NCBI RefSeq assembly: GCF_030504985.1 | Contig: NZ_JASERU010000006.1 | Coordinates: forward strand, 124,001 to 188,000 | Origin: Fulvimonas sp. R45 | GTDB lineage: Bacteria; Pseudomonadota; Gammaproteobacteria; Xanthomonadales; Rhodanobacteraceae | Length of the DNA: 64,000 bases | Direction: 5' to 3' | Part shown: positions 1 to 10,046 of the stretch, piece by piece | Layout of the letters: the number at the start of each line of letters is the position of its first letter | How positions within the stretch are numbered: position 1 is the stretch's first letter | Program-made: the position numbers and the translations under genes | The notes under the pieces: generated by a model | Database searches by the model: none | The model's input: only the letters and a program-made list of their open reading frames with translations | What the model was told of the DNA's origin: nothing

Positions 1-183
1 AACGCCGGCCTGGTGCTGGCCGAGATCGAGTTGCCGGCGGCCGATGCGCCGTTCCCGCGCCCGCCCTGGCTGGGCCGCGAGGTGAGCGCGCTGGCGCGCT
101 ACTACAATGTCAACCTGATCGCGCACCCGTACGCCGCGTGGTCGGCGGCCGAGCGCGCGGCCGCCGACGGAGAACCTTGCTGA
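1..183 (+). CDS. CYTH domain protein, C-terminal fragment
   Basis: Only the last 60 codons are in the window. The frame is open from base 1 and ends in TGA at 181-183. The peptide reads like the C-terminal end of a bacterial CYTH-domain (triphosphate tunnel metalloenzyme) protein: an acidic 'LAEIEL' strand, then 'PPWLGREVS', 'RYYNVNLI' and 'HPYAAWS'. CYTH proteins bind and hydrolyse triphosphates such as inorganic tripolyphosphate; the substrate here cannot be told. The stop overlaps the nagZ start by one base (TGATG), so the two are probably co-transcribed and translationally coupled. Family call from short motifs only. Confidence 0.7.
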   Translation, partial: NAGLVLAEIELPAADAPFPRPPWLGREVSALARYYNVNLIAHPYAAWSAAERAAADGEPC

Positions 184-1196
184 TGCTGCTGATCGGCCTG
201 GCCGGCACCGGGATCGCCGAGCGCGAACGCGCCTGGCTCGCCGCCCCCGGCGTGGCGGGCGTGATCCTGTTCGCACGCAACTACGCCAGCCGCGATCAGT
301 TGATCGCGCTCACCGAAGCCATCCGCGAGGCCGGCGGCGAGCACCTGCTGGTGGCGGTGGACCAGGAAGGCGGCCCGGTGCAGCGCTTCCGCGACGGCTT
401 CACCCGGCTGCCGGCGCTGGCGAAGATCGGCGCGGTGTTCGACCGCGACCCCGAGGAGGCCGTGCGCCTGGCCGAGGAACACGCCTGGGTGATGGCCGGC
501 GAGCTGCGCGCCAGCGGCGTGGACTTCAGCTTCGCCCCGGTGGCGGACCTGGCGCGCGGAAACGCGGCGATCGGCCCGCGCGCCTTCCACGCCGATCCCG
601 AGGTCGCCGCCGAACTGACCGCCGCCTACGTGCGCGGCATGCACCTGGGCGGCATGGCGGCGGTGCTCAAGCACTTCCCGGGGCACGGCTCGGTGGCCGC
701 CGACACGCACAAGGCGCAGGCGATCGACCCGCGCCCGCTCGACGCGATCCGCGCCGCCGACCTGCGCCCGTTCGCGGAAGCCATGGCCGCGCATGCCGAG
801 GCGGTGATGATGGCGCACGTGGTCTATCCCGCCGTGGACGCGCAGCCGGCCGGCTATTCGCGGGTGTGGATCGAGCAGGTCCTGCGCGGCGAGCTGGGCT
901 TCGCCGGCGTGGTGGTCAGCGACGACATCAGCATGGCCGCCGCCGGCGTAGCCGGCAGCGTGGCGGGCCGCGTGCAGGCGCACCTCGCCGCCGGCTGCGA
1001 CCTGGTGCTGGCCTGCTTCCCCGAGGTGGTGGAGGAAGCCATCGCCGCCGTGCCCGCGCCGCCTCCCGCCGCCCGCGAACGCCTGTCGCCCCTGCGCGGC
1101 GCCATCGGCGCCAGCTGGGGCGGGCTGCTCGACAACCCGCAACGCGACCGTTTCGTCGCCCGCATCACGGCGCTCGACGCCGAGGACCCCGCATGA
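183..1196 (+). CDS. nagZ: Beta-N-acetylhexosaminidase NagZ
   Basis: NagZ is a cytoplasmic family 3 glycoside hydrolase that removes GlcNAc from anhydro-muropeptides during murein recycling. The 337-residue protein has the usual single-domain NagZ length. It carries the family signature KHFPGHG from K163, followed by the DTH of the flexible loop holding the catalytic Asp-His dyad, and the nucleophile motif SDD at about residues 246-248. The same frame is open upstream to 138, but ATG 183 gives the canonical N-terminus MLLIGLAGTG and couples to the upstream stop. The end overlaps the hpt start by four bases (ATGA). It has no signal peptide, as expected. Confidence 0.95.
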   Translation: MLLIGLAGTGIAERERAWLAAPGVAGVILFARNYASRDQLIALTEAIREAGGEHLLVAVDQEGGPVQRFRDGFTRLPALAKIGAVFDRDPEEAVRLAEEHAWVMAGELRASGVDFSFAPVADLARGNAAIGPRAFHADPEVAAELTAAYVRGMHLGGMAAVLKHFPGHGSVAADTHKAQAIDPRPLDAIRAADLRPFAEAMAAHAEAVMMAHVVYPAVDAQPAGYSRVWIEQVLRGELGFAGVVVSDDISMAAAGVAGSVAGRVQAHLAAGCDLVLACFPEVVEEAIAAVPAPPPAARERLSPLRGAIGASWGGLLDNPQRDRFVARITALDAEDPA

Positions 1197-1741
1197 CTGC
1201 AATGATCCCCCCGCTGGCCGAGGCGCTGGCCCGCGCCGACGTGCTGTTCGACCGCGCCGAGCTGGAAACCGTGATCGCCGACCTGGGCCGGCGCATCGAC
1301 GCCGCGCTGGACGGCGAGCGCGCGGTGTTCCTCACCGTGATGAACGGCGCGCTGATGTTCGCCGGCCAGCTGGCGCTGTCGATCCGCACCGACCTGGAGT
1401 TCGACTACGTGCACGCCACCCGCTACCGCGGCGAAACCCGCGGCAGCGAGCTGCACTGGCTGCGCGAGCCCGCGGCCGACCTGCGCGACCGCACCGTGCT
1501 GCTGGTGGACGACATCCTCGACGAAGGCCACACCCTGAAGGCGGTGCGCGACGACTGCCTGCGCCGCGGCGCGAAGCGGGTGCTGATCGCCAGCCTGTGC
1601 AGCAAGCGCCACGACCGGCTGGTCGAAGGCGTCGCCTCGGACTTCAACGGCGTCGAGCTGCCCGACCGCTACGTGTTCGGCTACGGCATGGACTACCACG
1701 AGCAGGGCCGCAACCTGCCAGCCATCTACGCGCTGCGCTGA
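1193..1741 (+). CDS. hpt: Hypoxanthine-guanine phosphoribosyltransferase
   Basis: The 182-residue protein is a type I phosphoribosyltransferase converting hypoxanthine or guanine plus PRPP to IMP or GMP. The PRPP-binding loop VLLVDDILDEGHTL is plain in the middle of the chain, and the N-terminal FLTVMNGALMFAGQL and LEFDYVHATRYRG segments are typical of the Xanthomonas/Pseudomonas hypoxanthine-guanine enzyme. It starts at an ATGA overlap with nagZ. The nearby methylthioinosine phosphorylase would release hypoxanthine, which this enzyme can salvage, so the operon context supports the function. Preference between hypoxanthine and guanine cannot be read from the sequence. Confidence 0.92.
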   Translation: MTAMIPPLAEALARADVLFDRAELETVIADLGRRIDAALDGERAVFLTVMNGALMFAGQLALSIRTDLEFDYVHATRYRGETRGSELHWLREPAADLRDRTVLLVDDILDEGHTLKAVRDDCLRRGAKRVLIASLCSKRHDRLVEGVASDFNGVELPDRYVFGYGMDYHEQGRNLPAIYALR

Positions 1742-1763
1742 GCGCACACGCCAGGGACGCCCC

Positions 1764-2306
1764 ATGAACCTCCTAGGCCTCTCCGGCAGCCTGCGCCGGG
1801 CCTCGTTCAACACCGCGCTGCTGCATGCCGCGCGGGAGCTGGCGCCGCCGGGCGCCGCCATCGCCATCCACGACCTGCACGGCCTGCCGCTGTTCGACCA
1901 GGACGTGGAAGAGCAGGGCGACCCCGCGCCGGTCGCCGCGCTCAAGGACGCGGTGGCGCGGGCCGATGCGCTGCTGCTGGCGTGTCCCGAATACAACGGC
2001 GGCATCACCGGGGTGCTGAAGAACGCCATCGACTGGATCTCGCGGCCGGGCAGCGCGCGGCAGTCCGCCCCGCTGGCCGGCAAACGCGTGTGCATCGTCG
2101 GCGCGAGCCCCGGCGTCACCGGCACGGTGCGCGCGCAGGACCAGCTGCGGCTGGTGCTGCGCCGCGCCGGCGCCACGGTCGAGCCGCAGGGCGAGGTGCT
2201 GGTGTTCCAGGCGCACACCAAGATCGTCGACGGCCGGCTGGCCGACGAGCGCACCCGCGAGCTGCTGGCACGCCATCTCCACCATTTCCTCGGAACCCTG
2301 GCATGA
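1764..2306 (+). CDS. NAD(P)H-dependent FMN reductase
   Basis: The 180-residue protein is a flavodoxin-like NADPH-dependent FMN reductase (PF03358; chromate/quinone reductase group). The FMN phosphate loop is at the N-terminus (LGLSGSLRRASFN) and the second family signature PEYNGGITGVLKNAIDW is in the middle. Such enzymes are cytosolic, use NAD(P)H to reduce FMN, quinones or metal oxyanions, and often protect against oxidative stress. It lies 22 bases after hpt behind an AGGGA ribosome site and overlaps the next gene by four bases, so it belongs to the nagZ operon. Its link with purine salvage is unclear; the physiological acceptor cannot be predicted. Confidence 0.88.
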   Translation: MNLLGLSGSLRRASFNTALLHAARELAPPGAAIAIHDLHGLPLFDQDVEEQGDPAPVAALKDAVARADALLLACPEYNGGITGVLKNAIDWISRPGSARQSAPLAGKRVCIVGASPGVTGTVRAQDQLRLVLRRAGATVEPQGEVLVFQAHTKIVDGRLADERTRELLARHLHHFLGTLA

Positions 2307-3055
2307 GCAACCCCCAGATCGACCTGGCCGTGATCGGCGGCAGCGGCCTGTACGACTTCCCCGGCCTGCAGAACGCTTCGCGGCACGCGGTGGACACGCC
2401 TTACGGACCGGCCTCGGGCAAGGTGGTGGTGGGCGATTTCGCCGGCCGCCGGGTGGCCTTCCTGGCGCGCCACGGCGAAAGCCACAGCCTGCCGCCGCAC
2501 CGGGTGAACTACCGGGCCAACCTGTGGGCGCTGCATCACCTGGGCGCGCGCAAGGTGGTGGGCGTCAACGCGGTGGGCGGCATCCGCGCCGACATGGGGC
2601 CGCGCGCCATCGTGGTGCCGGACCAGGTCATCGACTACACCCACGGCCGCGCCACCAGCTTCTGCGACGTCGACGGCGCCGAGGTGAGGCACATCGACTT
2701 CAGCGAACCCTATACCGGCTCGCTGCGGCAGGAACTGCTGGCGGCGGCCCGCCACGCCGGCGTGGCGGCGATCGACGGCGGCTGCTACGGCGCCACCCAG
2801 GGCCCGCGGCTGGAAACCCGCGCCGAGATCGCGCGCATGAGGCGCGACGGCTGCGACCTGGTCGGCATGACCGGCATGCCGGAGGCGGCGCTGGCGCGCG
2901 AGCTGGACCTGGCGTACGCCTGCCTCGCGCTGGTGGCCAACTTCGCCGCCGGCTGCGGCGACGAGGCGGAAATCAGCATCGAGGAAATCTTCGCCCACCT
3001 CGCGGCCGCCACCGCCCGCGTGCCGCCGATCGTCGCCGGCCTGCTCAAAAGCTGA
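2303..3055 (+). CDS. S-methyl-5'-thioinosine/methylthioadenosine phosphorylase
   Basis: The 250-residue protein is a trimeric-type purine nucleoside phosphorylase of the MTAP/PNP family. The phosphate-binding N-terminus (VIGGSGLYDFPGL), the RHG phosphate loop (LARHGESHSLPPHRVNYRAN), and the substrate-site segments GPRLETRAEI and GMTGMPEAALARE are present. In Pseudomonas the homologue next to nagZ is specific for methylthioinosine, and this gene sits in the same neighbourhood, so that substrate is favoured over methylthioadenosine; this is inference from context. Products would be methylthioribose-1-phosphate and a base, with hpt available to salvage hypoxanthine. The start overlaps the preceding stop (ATGA). 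The stop codon lies inside a strong hairpin. Confidence 0.9.
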   Translation: MSNPQIDLAVIGGSGLYDFPGLQNASRHAVDTPYGPASGKVVVGDFAGRRVAFLARHGESHSLPPHRVNYRANLWALHHLGARKVVGVNAVGGIRADMGPRAIVVPDQVIDYTHGRATSFCDVDGAEVRHIDFSEPYTGSLRQELLAAARHAGVAAIDGGCYGATQGPRLETRAEIARMRRDGCDLVGMTGMPEAALARELDLAYACLALVANFAAGCGDEAEISIEEIFAHLAAATARVPPIVAGLLKS

Positions 3056-3066
3056 GCAGGCCGGCG
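3034..3066 (+). terminator. Hairpin overlapping the phosphorylase stop codon
   Basis: A perfect 14-bp inverted repeat (3034-3047 and 3053-3066) with a 5-base loop contains the stop codon of the methylthioinosine phosphorylase at the base of its 3' arm. No clear T-run follows. It probably ends or processes the nagZ-operon transcript, but a classic intrinsic terminator is not proven. Confidence 0.55.
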
Positions 3067-3217
3067 GGTATGGCGCACGCCACGCCATTCCACATATTGC
3101 GCTTTGCCCACAAACATGTTGATACTTCCGTTTGTGCCAGGGGCGATGGACCGGGGGGTACGGTAGGTTCTCGCAAAGACTTTGGTACATCCTGTCCATG
3201 AGTCAGAGGTTCCCGCA

Positions 3218-3424
3218 ATGCGTTTCGGTACGGTCAAATGGTTCAACGATGCGAAGGGTTTCGGCTTCATCGCGCCCGAGGATGGTGGTGAGGACGTGTT
3301 TGTCCACTTCTCTGCGATCAATTCCAAGGGTTTCCGCAGCCTGCAGGAAGGCCAGCGCGTGAAGTTCGAAGTCACCCAGGGGCCGAAGGGCGCCCAGGCA
3401 TCCGGCGTCGAAATCGCCGCCTGA
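3218..3424 (+). CDS. Cold-shock domain protein (CspA family)
   Basis: The 68-residue protein is one cold-shock OB-fold domain. RNP1 (KGFGFIAP) and RNP2 (DVFVHFSAI) are both intact, so it should bind single-stranded RNA or DNA as an RNA chaperone. ATG 3218 gives the canonical [11 protein letters not shown] start; an in-frame upstream extension to 3182 has no family support. An AGAGG ribosome site lies at 3205-3209. The 162-base leader after the previous gene is consistent with the long 5' UTR common in csp mRNAs. A strong intrinsic terminator follows. Whether it is cold-induced cannot be told. Confidence 0.95.
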   Translation: MRFGTVKWFNDAKGFGFIAPEDGGEDVFVHFSAINSKGFRSLQEGQRVKFEVTQGPKGAQASGVEIAA

Positions 3425-3467
3425 GCTTCGCAGGCCGCCGCTCGCGTCGGCCACATGCAACATCCAG

Positions 3468-3496
3468 GCCCCGCGCCCCATGGCGCGGGGCTTTTT
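3468..3496 (+). terminator. Intrinsic terminator after the cold-shock gene
   Basis: A perfect 10-bp GC stem (3468-3477 with 3482-3491), a 4-base loop and a run of five T (3492-3496) form a textbook rho-independent terminator 43 bases after the csp stop. Confidence 0.9.
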
Positions 3497-3560
3497 GCTT
3501 CCGGGGGCGGGCGCGGGCGTCGTCCCCGCGCTCGCCCCATCCGCCTCCACGGAGACAGGC

Positions 3561-4601
3561 ATGACCGACCGCAGGCAATTCCTCAAGGCGTCGATGCTGG
3601 GCGCCGCCACCCTGGCGATGGCCGACGCGAAGGCCGGTACCGTGCCCGCGGGCGGCAGGGCGGCGGCGACGCCGGTCGTGCGCGTGGCCTCCACCTGGGA
3701 CTTCGGCATCGCCGCCAACCACGCGGCATGGGCGATCCTGGGCAAGGGCGGCAGCGCGCTCGACGCGGTGGAAGCCGGTGCGCGCGTACCGGAATCAGAC
3801 CTGAAGAACCACAGCGTGGGCAAGGGCGGCTATCCCGACCGCGACGGCAGGGTTACCCTGGACTCCAGCATCATGGACGCCGAGGGCAACTGCGGCGCGG
3901 TGGCCGCGCTGGAGCACGTCACCCACGCCGTCTCGGTGGCACGGCGGGTGATGGAACGCACCCCGCACGTGATGCTGGCTGGCGACGGCGCGCTGCAGTT
4001 CGCGCTGGAGCAGGGCTTCGAGAAGGAAAACCTGCTGACCCCGGAAGCCGGCGAGGCCTGGCGCGAATGGCTGAAGACCGCGCGCTACCGGCCGGTGATC
4101 AACAGCGAGGTGCGCGACTACGGCGCAGGGCATCCCGCCGGCCTGCCGGGCGGCAGGGACAACCACGACACCATCGGTATCCTGGCGCTGGACGCACGCG
4201 GCAGGCTGGCCGGCGCCTGCACCACCAGCGGCATGGCGTGGAAGCTGCACGGCCGCGTGGGCGACAGCCCGATCATCGGCGCCGGCCTGTACGTGGACGG
4301 CGAGGTGGGCGGCGCCACCTCCACCGGCGTGGGCGAGGAAGTGATCCGCAACGCCGGCAGCTTCCTGGTGGTGGAACTGATGCGCCAGGGCCGTTCGCCG
4401 CAGGAAGCCTGCCGCGAAGCGGTGATGCGCATCGTGCGCAAGCGGCGGGAGGCGGCGAAGGACCTGCAGGTGGCCTTCCTCGCCATGAACAAGGACGGCG
4501 AGGTGGGCGCGTGGGCGATCCAGCACGGCTTCTCCTACGCGGTGTGCGACGCGAAGGAGCAGAGCGCGCTGGTCCCCTCGAAGAGCCTCTACGCCGCATG
4601 A
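3561..4601 (+). CDS. N4-(beta-N-acetylglucosaminyl)-L-asparaginase
   Basis: The 346-residue protein is a glycosylasparaginase, an Ntn-hydrolase that cleaves the GlcNAc-asparagine bond of N-linked glycopeptides after self-processing. The N-terminus MTDRRQFLKASMLGAA looks like a twin-arginine signal, so export is likely. The autoproteolysis site is the D-T pair in NHDTIGIL; T204 would be the nucleophile. The segment GACTTSGMAWKLHGRVGDSP and the GAGLYVDGEVGGATSTG loop match the bacterial family. ATG 3561 has GGAG upstream; the frame is open back to 3480, but that would include the terminator hairpin. The end overlaps cutC by four bases. Free GlcNAc released here could feed amino-sugar metabolism. 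Confidence 0.9.
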   Translation: MTDRRQFLKASMLGAATLAMADAKAGTVPAGGRAAATPVVRVASTWDFGIAANHAAWAILGKGGSALDAVEAGARVPESDLKNHSVGKGGYPDRDGRVTLDSSIMDAEGNCGAVAALEHVTHAVSVARRVMERTPHVMLAGDGALQFALEQGFEKENLLTPEAGEAWREWLKTARYRPVINSEVRDYGAGHPAGLPGGRDNHDTIGILALDARGRLAGACTTSGMAWKLHGRVGDSPIIGAGLYVDGEVGGATSTGVGEEVIRNAGSFLVVELMRQGRSPQEACREAVMRIVRKRREAAKDLQVAFLAMNKDGEVGAWAIQHGFSYAVCDAKEQSALVPSKSLYAA

Positions 4602-5329
4602 GCGGGCGACTGCTGGAGGTGGCGGCCAACTCGGTGGCCTCCGCGCTGGCCGCGCAGGAAGGCGGGGCGGGGCGGGTGGAACTGTGCGCTGCGCTGGAGG
4701 CGGGTGGCCTCACGCCCTCGCACGCCACCATCGCGATGGCGCGCGAGCGGTTGCGCATCCCGCTGTACGTGCTGGTCCGCCCGCGCGCCGGCGACTTCCT
4801 CTACGACGACCTCGAGTGCGAGGCCATGCGGCGCGACATCGAAACCTGCGCCGCGCTGGGCTGCGACGGCGTGGTGCTCGGCGTGCTCGATGCCGACGGC
4901 GGGGTGGATGTCGCCCGCTGCCGCGTGCTGGTCGGCGCGGCGGGACGCATGGGAGTCACCTTCCACCGCGCCTTCGACCTCGCCCGCGATCCGCGGCGGG
5001 CGCTGGAGGACGTCATCGCGCTGGGCTGCGAGCGCGTGCTCACCTCCGGCGGACAGCCCGGCGCGCAGGAAGGCGCCGCGCTGATCCGCGAACTGGTGGA
5101 ACAGGCCGCCGGCCGCATCGTGGTCATGCCCGGCGCCGGCGTGACCGCCGACAACCTCGCCACGCTGGCCGCGGCCACCGGCGCGCGGGAGTTCCATGCC
5201 TCCGCCAAGCGGCAGATCTCCTCGGGCATGCATTACCGCCTGTCGCGGCTCGCCGACATGCAAGGCGGCGAACTGCGCAGCGACGTGGAACAGGTCCGCG
5301 CTCTGGTGCGCGCCCTCCCGTCCCCGTAG
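4598..5329 (+). CDS. cutC: CutC family protein
   Basis: The 243-residue TIM-barrel protein belongs to the CutC family (PF03932), once called a copper homeostasis protein but with uncertain biochemistry. Family signatures are the N-terminal LEVAANSVASALAAQ and GRVELCAALEAGGLTPS, then VLVRPRAGDFLY, GVTFHRAFD and VLTSGGQPGA. The start codon overlaps the stop of the glycosylasparaginase gene (ATGA), so the two are one transcriptional unit. That pairing recurs in other bacteria as far as I know and hints at a role in glycan or small-molecule metabolism rather than copper handling; this is inference. Confidence 0.92.
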   Translation: MSGRLLEVAANSVASALAAQEGGAGRVELCAALEAGGLTPSHATIAMARERLRIPLYVLVRPRAGDFLYDDLECEAMRRDIETCAALGCDGVVLGVLDADGGVDVARCRVLVGAAGRMGVTFHRAFDLARDPRRALEDVIALGCERVLTSGGQPGAQEGAALIRELVEQAAGRIVVMPGAGVTADNLATLAAATGAREFHASAKRQISSGMHYRLSRLADMQGGELRSDVEQVRALVRALPSP

Positions 5330-5452
5330 CCGCCCGTTTTGCGCCCAGCCGCCAGAGCAGAGGGGAAGCCAGGGCGCATCCCATCCCTACCGCAGCGCAT
5401 GGCCCGTCGCCTTGGTTAAGATGTCGCATTGCGAATCCCCTGGAGCGACCCC

Positions 5453-6664
5453 GTGATCATCAAACCCAAAGTGCGCGGCTTCATCTGTGTCACGGCCCAC
5501 CCGGTCGGCTGCGAGCGCAACGTGGCCGAGCAGATCGACGTCACGCGGGCGGCCATCGCCCGCGCCGACGGCACGGGCCCGAAGCGGGTACTGGTGATCG
5601 GCGCCTCCACCGGCTACGGCCTGGCCTCGCGCATCACCGCGGCGTTCGGCTACGGCGCGGCCACGCTGGGTGTGTTCTTCGAGAAGCCCAGCAGCGAGGA
5701 CAAGACCGGCACCGCCGGCTGGTACAACGCCGCCGCGTTCGACACGCTGGCCAAGCAGGCCGGTCTGTACAGCAAGTCCATCAACGGCGACGCCTTCGCC
5801 GACGCCACCCGCGAGCGCGCCATCGAGATCATCCGCAACGAGATGGGCGGTCCGGTCGACCTGGTGGTCTATTCGCTCGCCTCGCCCGTGCGCAAGCTGC
5901 CCGGCACCGGCGAGGTGGTGCGCTCCGCGCTCAAGACCATCGGCGAGACCTTCACCGCCAGCTCGGTCGACACCAACAAGGACGTGGTGATCCAGGCCAG
6001 CGTGGAGCCGGCCACCGAGCAGGAGATCAAGGACACCGTCACCGTGATGGGCGGCGAGGACTGGGCGCTGTGGATCGACGCGCTGAGCGCGGCCGGCGTG
6101 CTGGCGAAGAACGCCACGACCGTCGCCTACAGCTACATCGGCACCGAGATCACCTGGCCGATGTACTGGCACGGCACCCTGGGCCAGGCCAAGCAGCACC
6201 TCGACAACACCGCCAAGGCCCTGCGCGAGCGGCATGCCGCCGAAGGCCTGGACGCCCGCGTCGGCGTGATGAAGTCGGTGGTCACCCAGGCCAGCGCCGC
6301 GATCCCGGTGATCCCGCTGTACGTCTCCATCGCCTTCAAGGTGATGAAGGACAAGGGCATCCATGAAGGCTGCATCGAGCAGATCAACCGGCTGTTCCAC
6401 GACCGTCTCTACCGTGCCGACGGCGCCGCGCTGCCCACCGACGACGAGGGCCGTGTGCGCCTGGACGACTGGGAGCTGCGCGATGACGTGCAGGACGCCT
6501 GCAAGGCCCTGTGGCCCACCGTCACCACCGAAAACCTGCGCCAGGTCACCGACTACGACGGCTACAAGCACGAGTTCCTGAAGCTGTTCGGCTTCGACCG
6601 CAAGGACGTGGACTACGACGCCGAGGTGGACCCGGACCGGCGCTTCGATTGCGTGGAGATGTAG
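5453..6664 (+). CDS. fabV: Enoyl-[acyl-carrier-protein] reductase FabV
   Basis: FabV is the trans-2-enoyl-ACP/CoA reductase of the last step of the fatty-acid elongation cycle, resistant to triclosan in characterized members. The 403-residue length and whole sequence match: N-terminal [23 protein letters not shown]-binding [11 protein letters not shown], and the catalytic Tyr-x8-Lys (Y238 in [11 protein letters not shown]). GTG 5453 is chosen because it directly precedes the canonical IIKPKV start; the frame is open to an ATG at 5429, but TGGAG at 5441-5445 serves the GTG. It is monocistronic, with 123 bases upstream. Being NADH-dependent is family knowledge. Confidence 0.96.
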   Translation: MIIKPKVRGFICVTAHPVGCERNVAEQIDVTRAAIARADGTGPKRVLVIGASTGYGLASRITAAFGYGAATLGVFFEKPSSEDKTGTAGWYNAAAFDTLAKQAGLYSKSINGDAFADATRERAIEIIRNEMGGPVDLVVYSLASPVRKLPGTGEVVRSALKTIGETFTASSVDTNKDVVIQASVEPATEQEIKDTVTVMGGEDWALWIDALSAAGVLAKNATTVAYSYIGTEITWPMYWHGTLGQAKQHLDNTAKALRERHAAEGLDARVGVMKSVVTQASAAIPVIPLYVSIAFKVMKDKGIHEGCIEQINRLFHDRLYRADGAALPTDDEGRVRLDDWELRDDVQDACKALWPTVTTENLRQVTDYDGYKHEFLKLFGFDRKDVDYDAEVDPDRRFDCVEM

Positions 6665-6680
6665 GCCGGCCTGCGCCGGC
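6665..6680. terminator. Short GC hairpin between fabV and a convergent ABC gene
   Basis: GCCGGC, a 4-base loop and GCCGGC lie directly after the fabV stop, in the 64-base gap between convergent genes. There is no T-run on the plus strand; possible termination hairpin only. Confidence 0.3.
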
Positions 6681-6728
6681 GGAAATGCGTCGCGCGCGCG
6701 GGAGCTTCACGCGTGGCGCATGGGCCGC

Positions 6729-8498
<1,770 letters not shown>

Positions 8499-8548
8499 GG
8501 AAACGTCCCGGTGGAATCCGTCCTACATGGTGGAGGTCGCCGGGGAAT

Positions 8549-9661
8549 TCAATCACATGCCTGCGCCGCCGGCAGCGGCGCAGGGCCCCTTTCGGCAGGC
8601 CGGTGGCGCAGCAGGCGCGAACGCAGGCGCAGGAACGGCCGCTCCACCAGGTAATGCAGGGTCGCGCCCGTGGCCAGGATGGTCGCCGCATAGGCGGCGA
8701 AGGCGAGCCATCCGTGGATGGCCGGATGGTCCGCCAGTACCTGTTGCACCTGGTGCATGGCCAGCTTGTGGCTGAGGTAGAGGCTGTAGGAAACCGCCGC
8801 GATCCAGCCCGCGCCCGGTACGCCGCGGCGTCCCAGCCATCCCTGCCGGCTGGTCGCGGCCGCCACCACCAGCGCCAGTCCCAGCGCGAGCAGCGGATAG
8901 CCCAGCACGTCGGCCGCCAGCGAGGTGCGGTCGCGGAACAGCCAGATCGCCGCGGCCACGACGATCATGCCGAGCGGGGCGAGCGCGTTGGCGCGCACCT
9001 GAAGGCGCGCCCACAGCGCCGGGCACCAGGTCTGCAGCACGGCCAGCATCACGCCCGCCAGCAGCCCGTCGAGGCGGGTCCAGGTCGGGTAGTAGATGCT
9101 CTCGAGGAAATCCATGCCACGCAGGGCGGCATGGCCGCGCAGCAGCATGCCGGCCAACATCACGCCCGCGCAGGTCGACACGGTCGCCAGCCGCGACGGA
9201 CGCCGCGACAGCAGCCAGGCCAGCAGCGGGAAGACCAGATAGAAATGTTCTTCCACGCACAGCGACCAGGCATGCGAGAACGCCGGGTTGTACCGGTAGT
9301 CGATCAGCAGGTTCATGGTGTAGGTGAGGAACTGCCACACCGGCTGCATGCCTGGCGCCTCGCGCAGCGACGGAAAGCCGGCGTAGACCACCAGCACCAC
9401 CAGGAAGGCGGGCAGGATCCGGAACGCGCGGCGCAGATAGAACTCGCCCAGGCGCAGCGGCTCGCCGCGACACAGCGGCGCCAGTACCTGGCTGCCGATC
9501 AGGTAGCCGCTGAGCACGAAGAACAGGTCCACGCCCATCCAGCCGTAGTCGGCCACGGCCTGGAACGGCTGCGCCAGTCCGCCGATCATCCACGAGTGGA
9601 ACAGCATCACCCACACGATGGCGATGGCGCGCAGCAGGTCGAGCCCGGGCAGGCGTGGCAT
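8549..9661 (-). CDS. Acyltransferase family 3 membrane protein (OafA/YrhL-like)
   Basis: The protein is an integral-membrane acyltransferase of PF01757, with about ten hydrophobic segments and the N-terminal family pattern LPGLDLLRAIAIVWVMLFHS followed by GVDLFFVLSGYLIG. The conserved HAWSLCVEEHFYLVFP stretch carries the histidine/glutamate signature of the family. Members O-acetylate or acylate polysaccharides, lipid A sugars or peptidoglycan; the target is unknown. ATG 9661 is preferred because GGGGGA lies six bases upstream and the family usually begins just before the first helix; in-frame starts at 9703 and 9712 are also open. It reads away from the MITE-like element. Confidence 0.88.
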   Translation of the reverse strand: MPRLPGLDLLRAIAIVWVMLFHSWMIGGLAQPFQAVADYGWMGVDLFFVLSGYLIGSQVLAPLCRGEPLRLGEFYLRRAFRILPAFLVVLVVYAGFPSLREAPGMQPVWQFLTYTMNLLIDYRYNPAFSHAWSLCVEEHFYLVFPLLAWLLSRRPSRLATVSTCAGVMLAGMLLRGHAALRGMDFLESIYYPTWTRLDGLLAGVMLAVLQTWCPALWARLQVRANALAPLGMIVVAAAIWLFRDRTSLAADVLGYPLLALGLALVVAAATSRQGWLGRRGVPGAGWIAAVSYSLYLSHKLAMHQVQQVLADHPAIHGWLAFAAYAATILATGATLHYLVERPFLRLRSRLLRHRPAERGPAPLPAAQACD

Positions 9662-9778
9662 GGAGGTCCCCCAGAAGCCGGCTGGTTGCACGGCGACGCT
9701 CATGGTGCCCATCCGGGCCGGCAGGGACGGGCGCGATTTCTGGCGCTGCGCGGGCGTGCCGTACTTGCCCAGGCTCTC

Positions 9779-10046
9779 AGAGCCTGTTCAAGATCTCCCC
9801 GTAGCTCGCGTTGCCTTGCCCTGGCCGCTAGGTGGGAGTGCGTGGCGCAGCGCCTGCCTGGCGGGCAGGTCAAGCCGCGCGCTGCCGCATGGCGGCCAGG
9901 GCAAGGCAACCCTTCGGGCCGGGTCTGTTTGCCCACAGGCCGGCGTCATCGCTCAGTCGTGGACGGACGTCCACTCCCTCGCTCTTCCTTGGCCTGCGCG
10001 CAAACAGCTCCCGGCGCTGGCCACGGGGAGATTTTGAACAGGCTCT
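9779..10046. mobile_element. MITE-like element with nested inverted repeats
   Basis: A 268-bp non-coding element ends in 24-bp terminal inverted repeats matching at 23 of 24 positions (9779-9802 and 10023-10046). The 10-mer AGGCTCTCAG occurs at both borders (9771-9780 and 10040-10049). Inside lie a perfect 19-bp inverted repeat (9810-9828 with 9892-9910), a 17-bp repeat at 15/17 (9925-9941 with 9991-10007), and within the latter GTGGAC/GTCCAC (9959-9974). The whole can fold as a cloverleaf. No transposase is encoded, so if mobile it needs a helper. The right end supplies the stop codon of the yigZ-family gene. The left flank 9662-9778 shows no gene. Confidence 0.7.
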
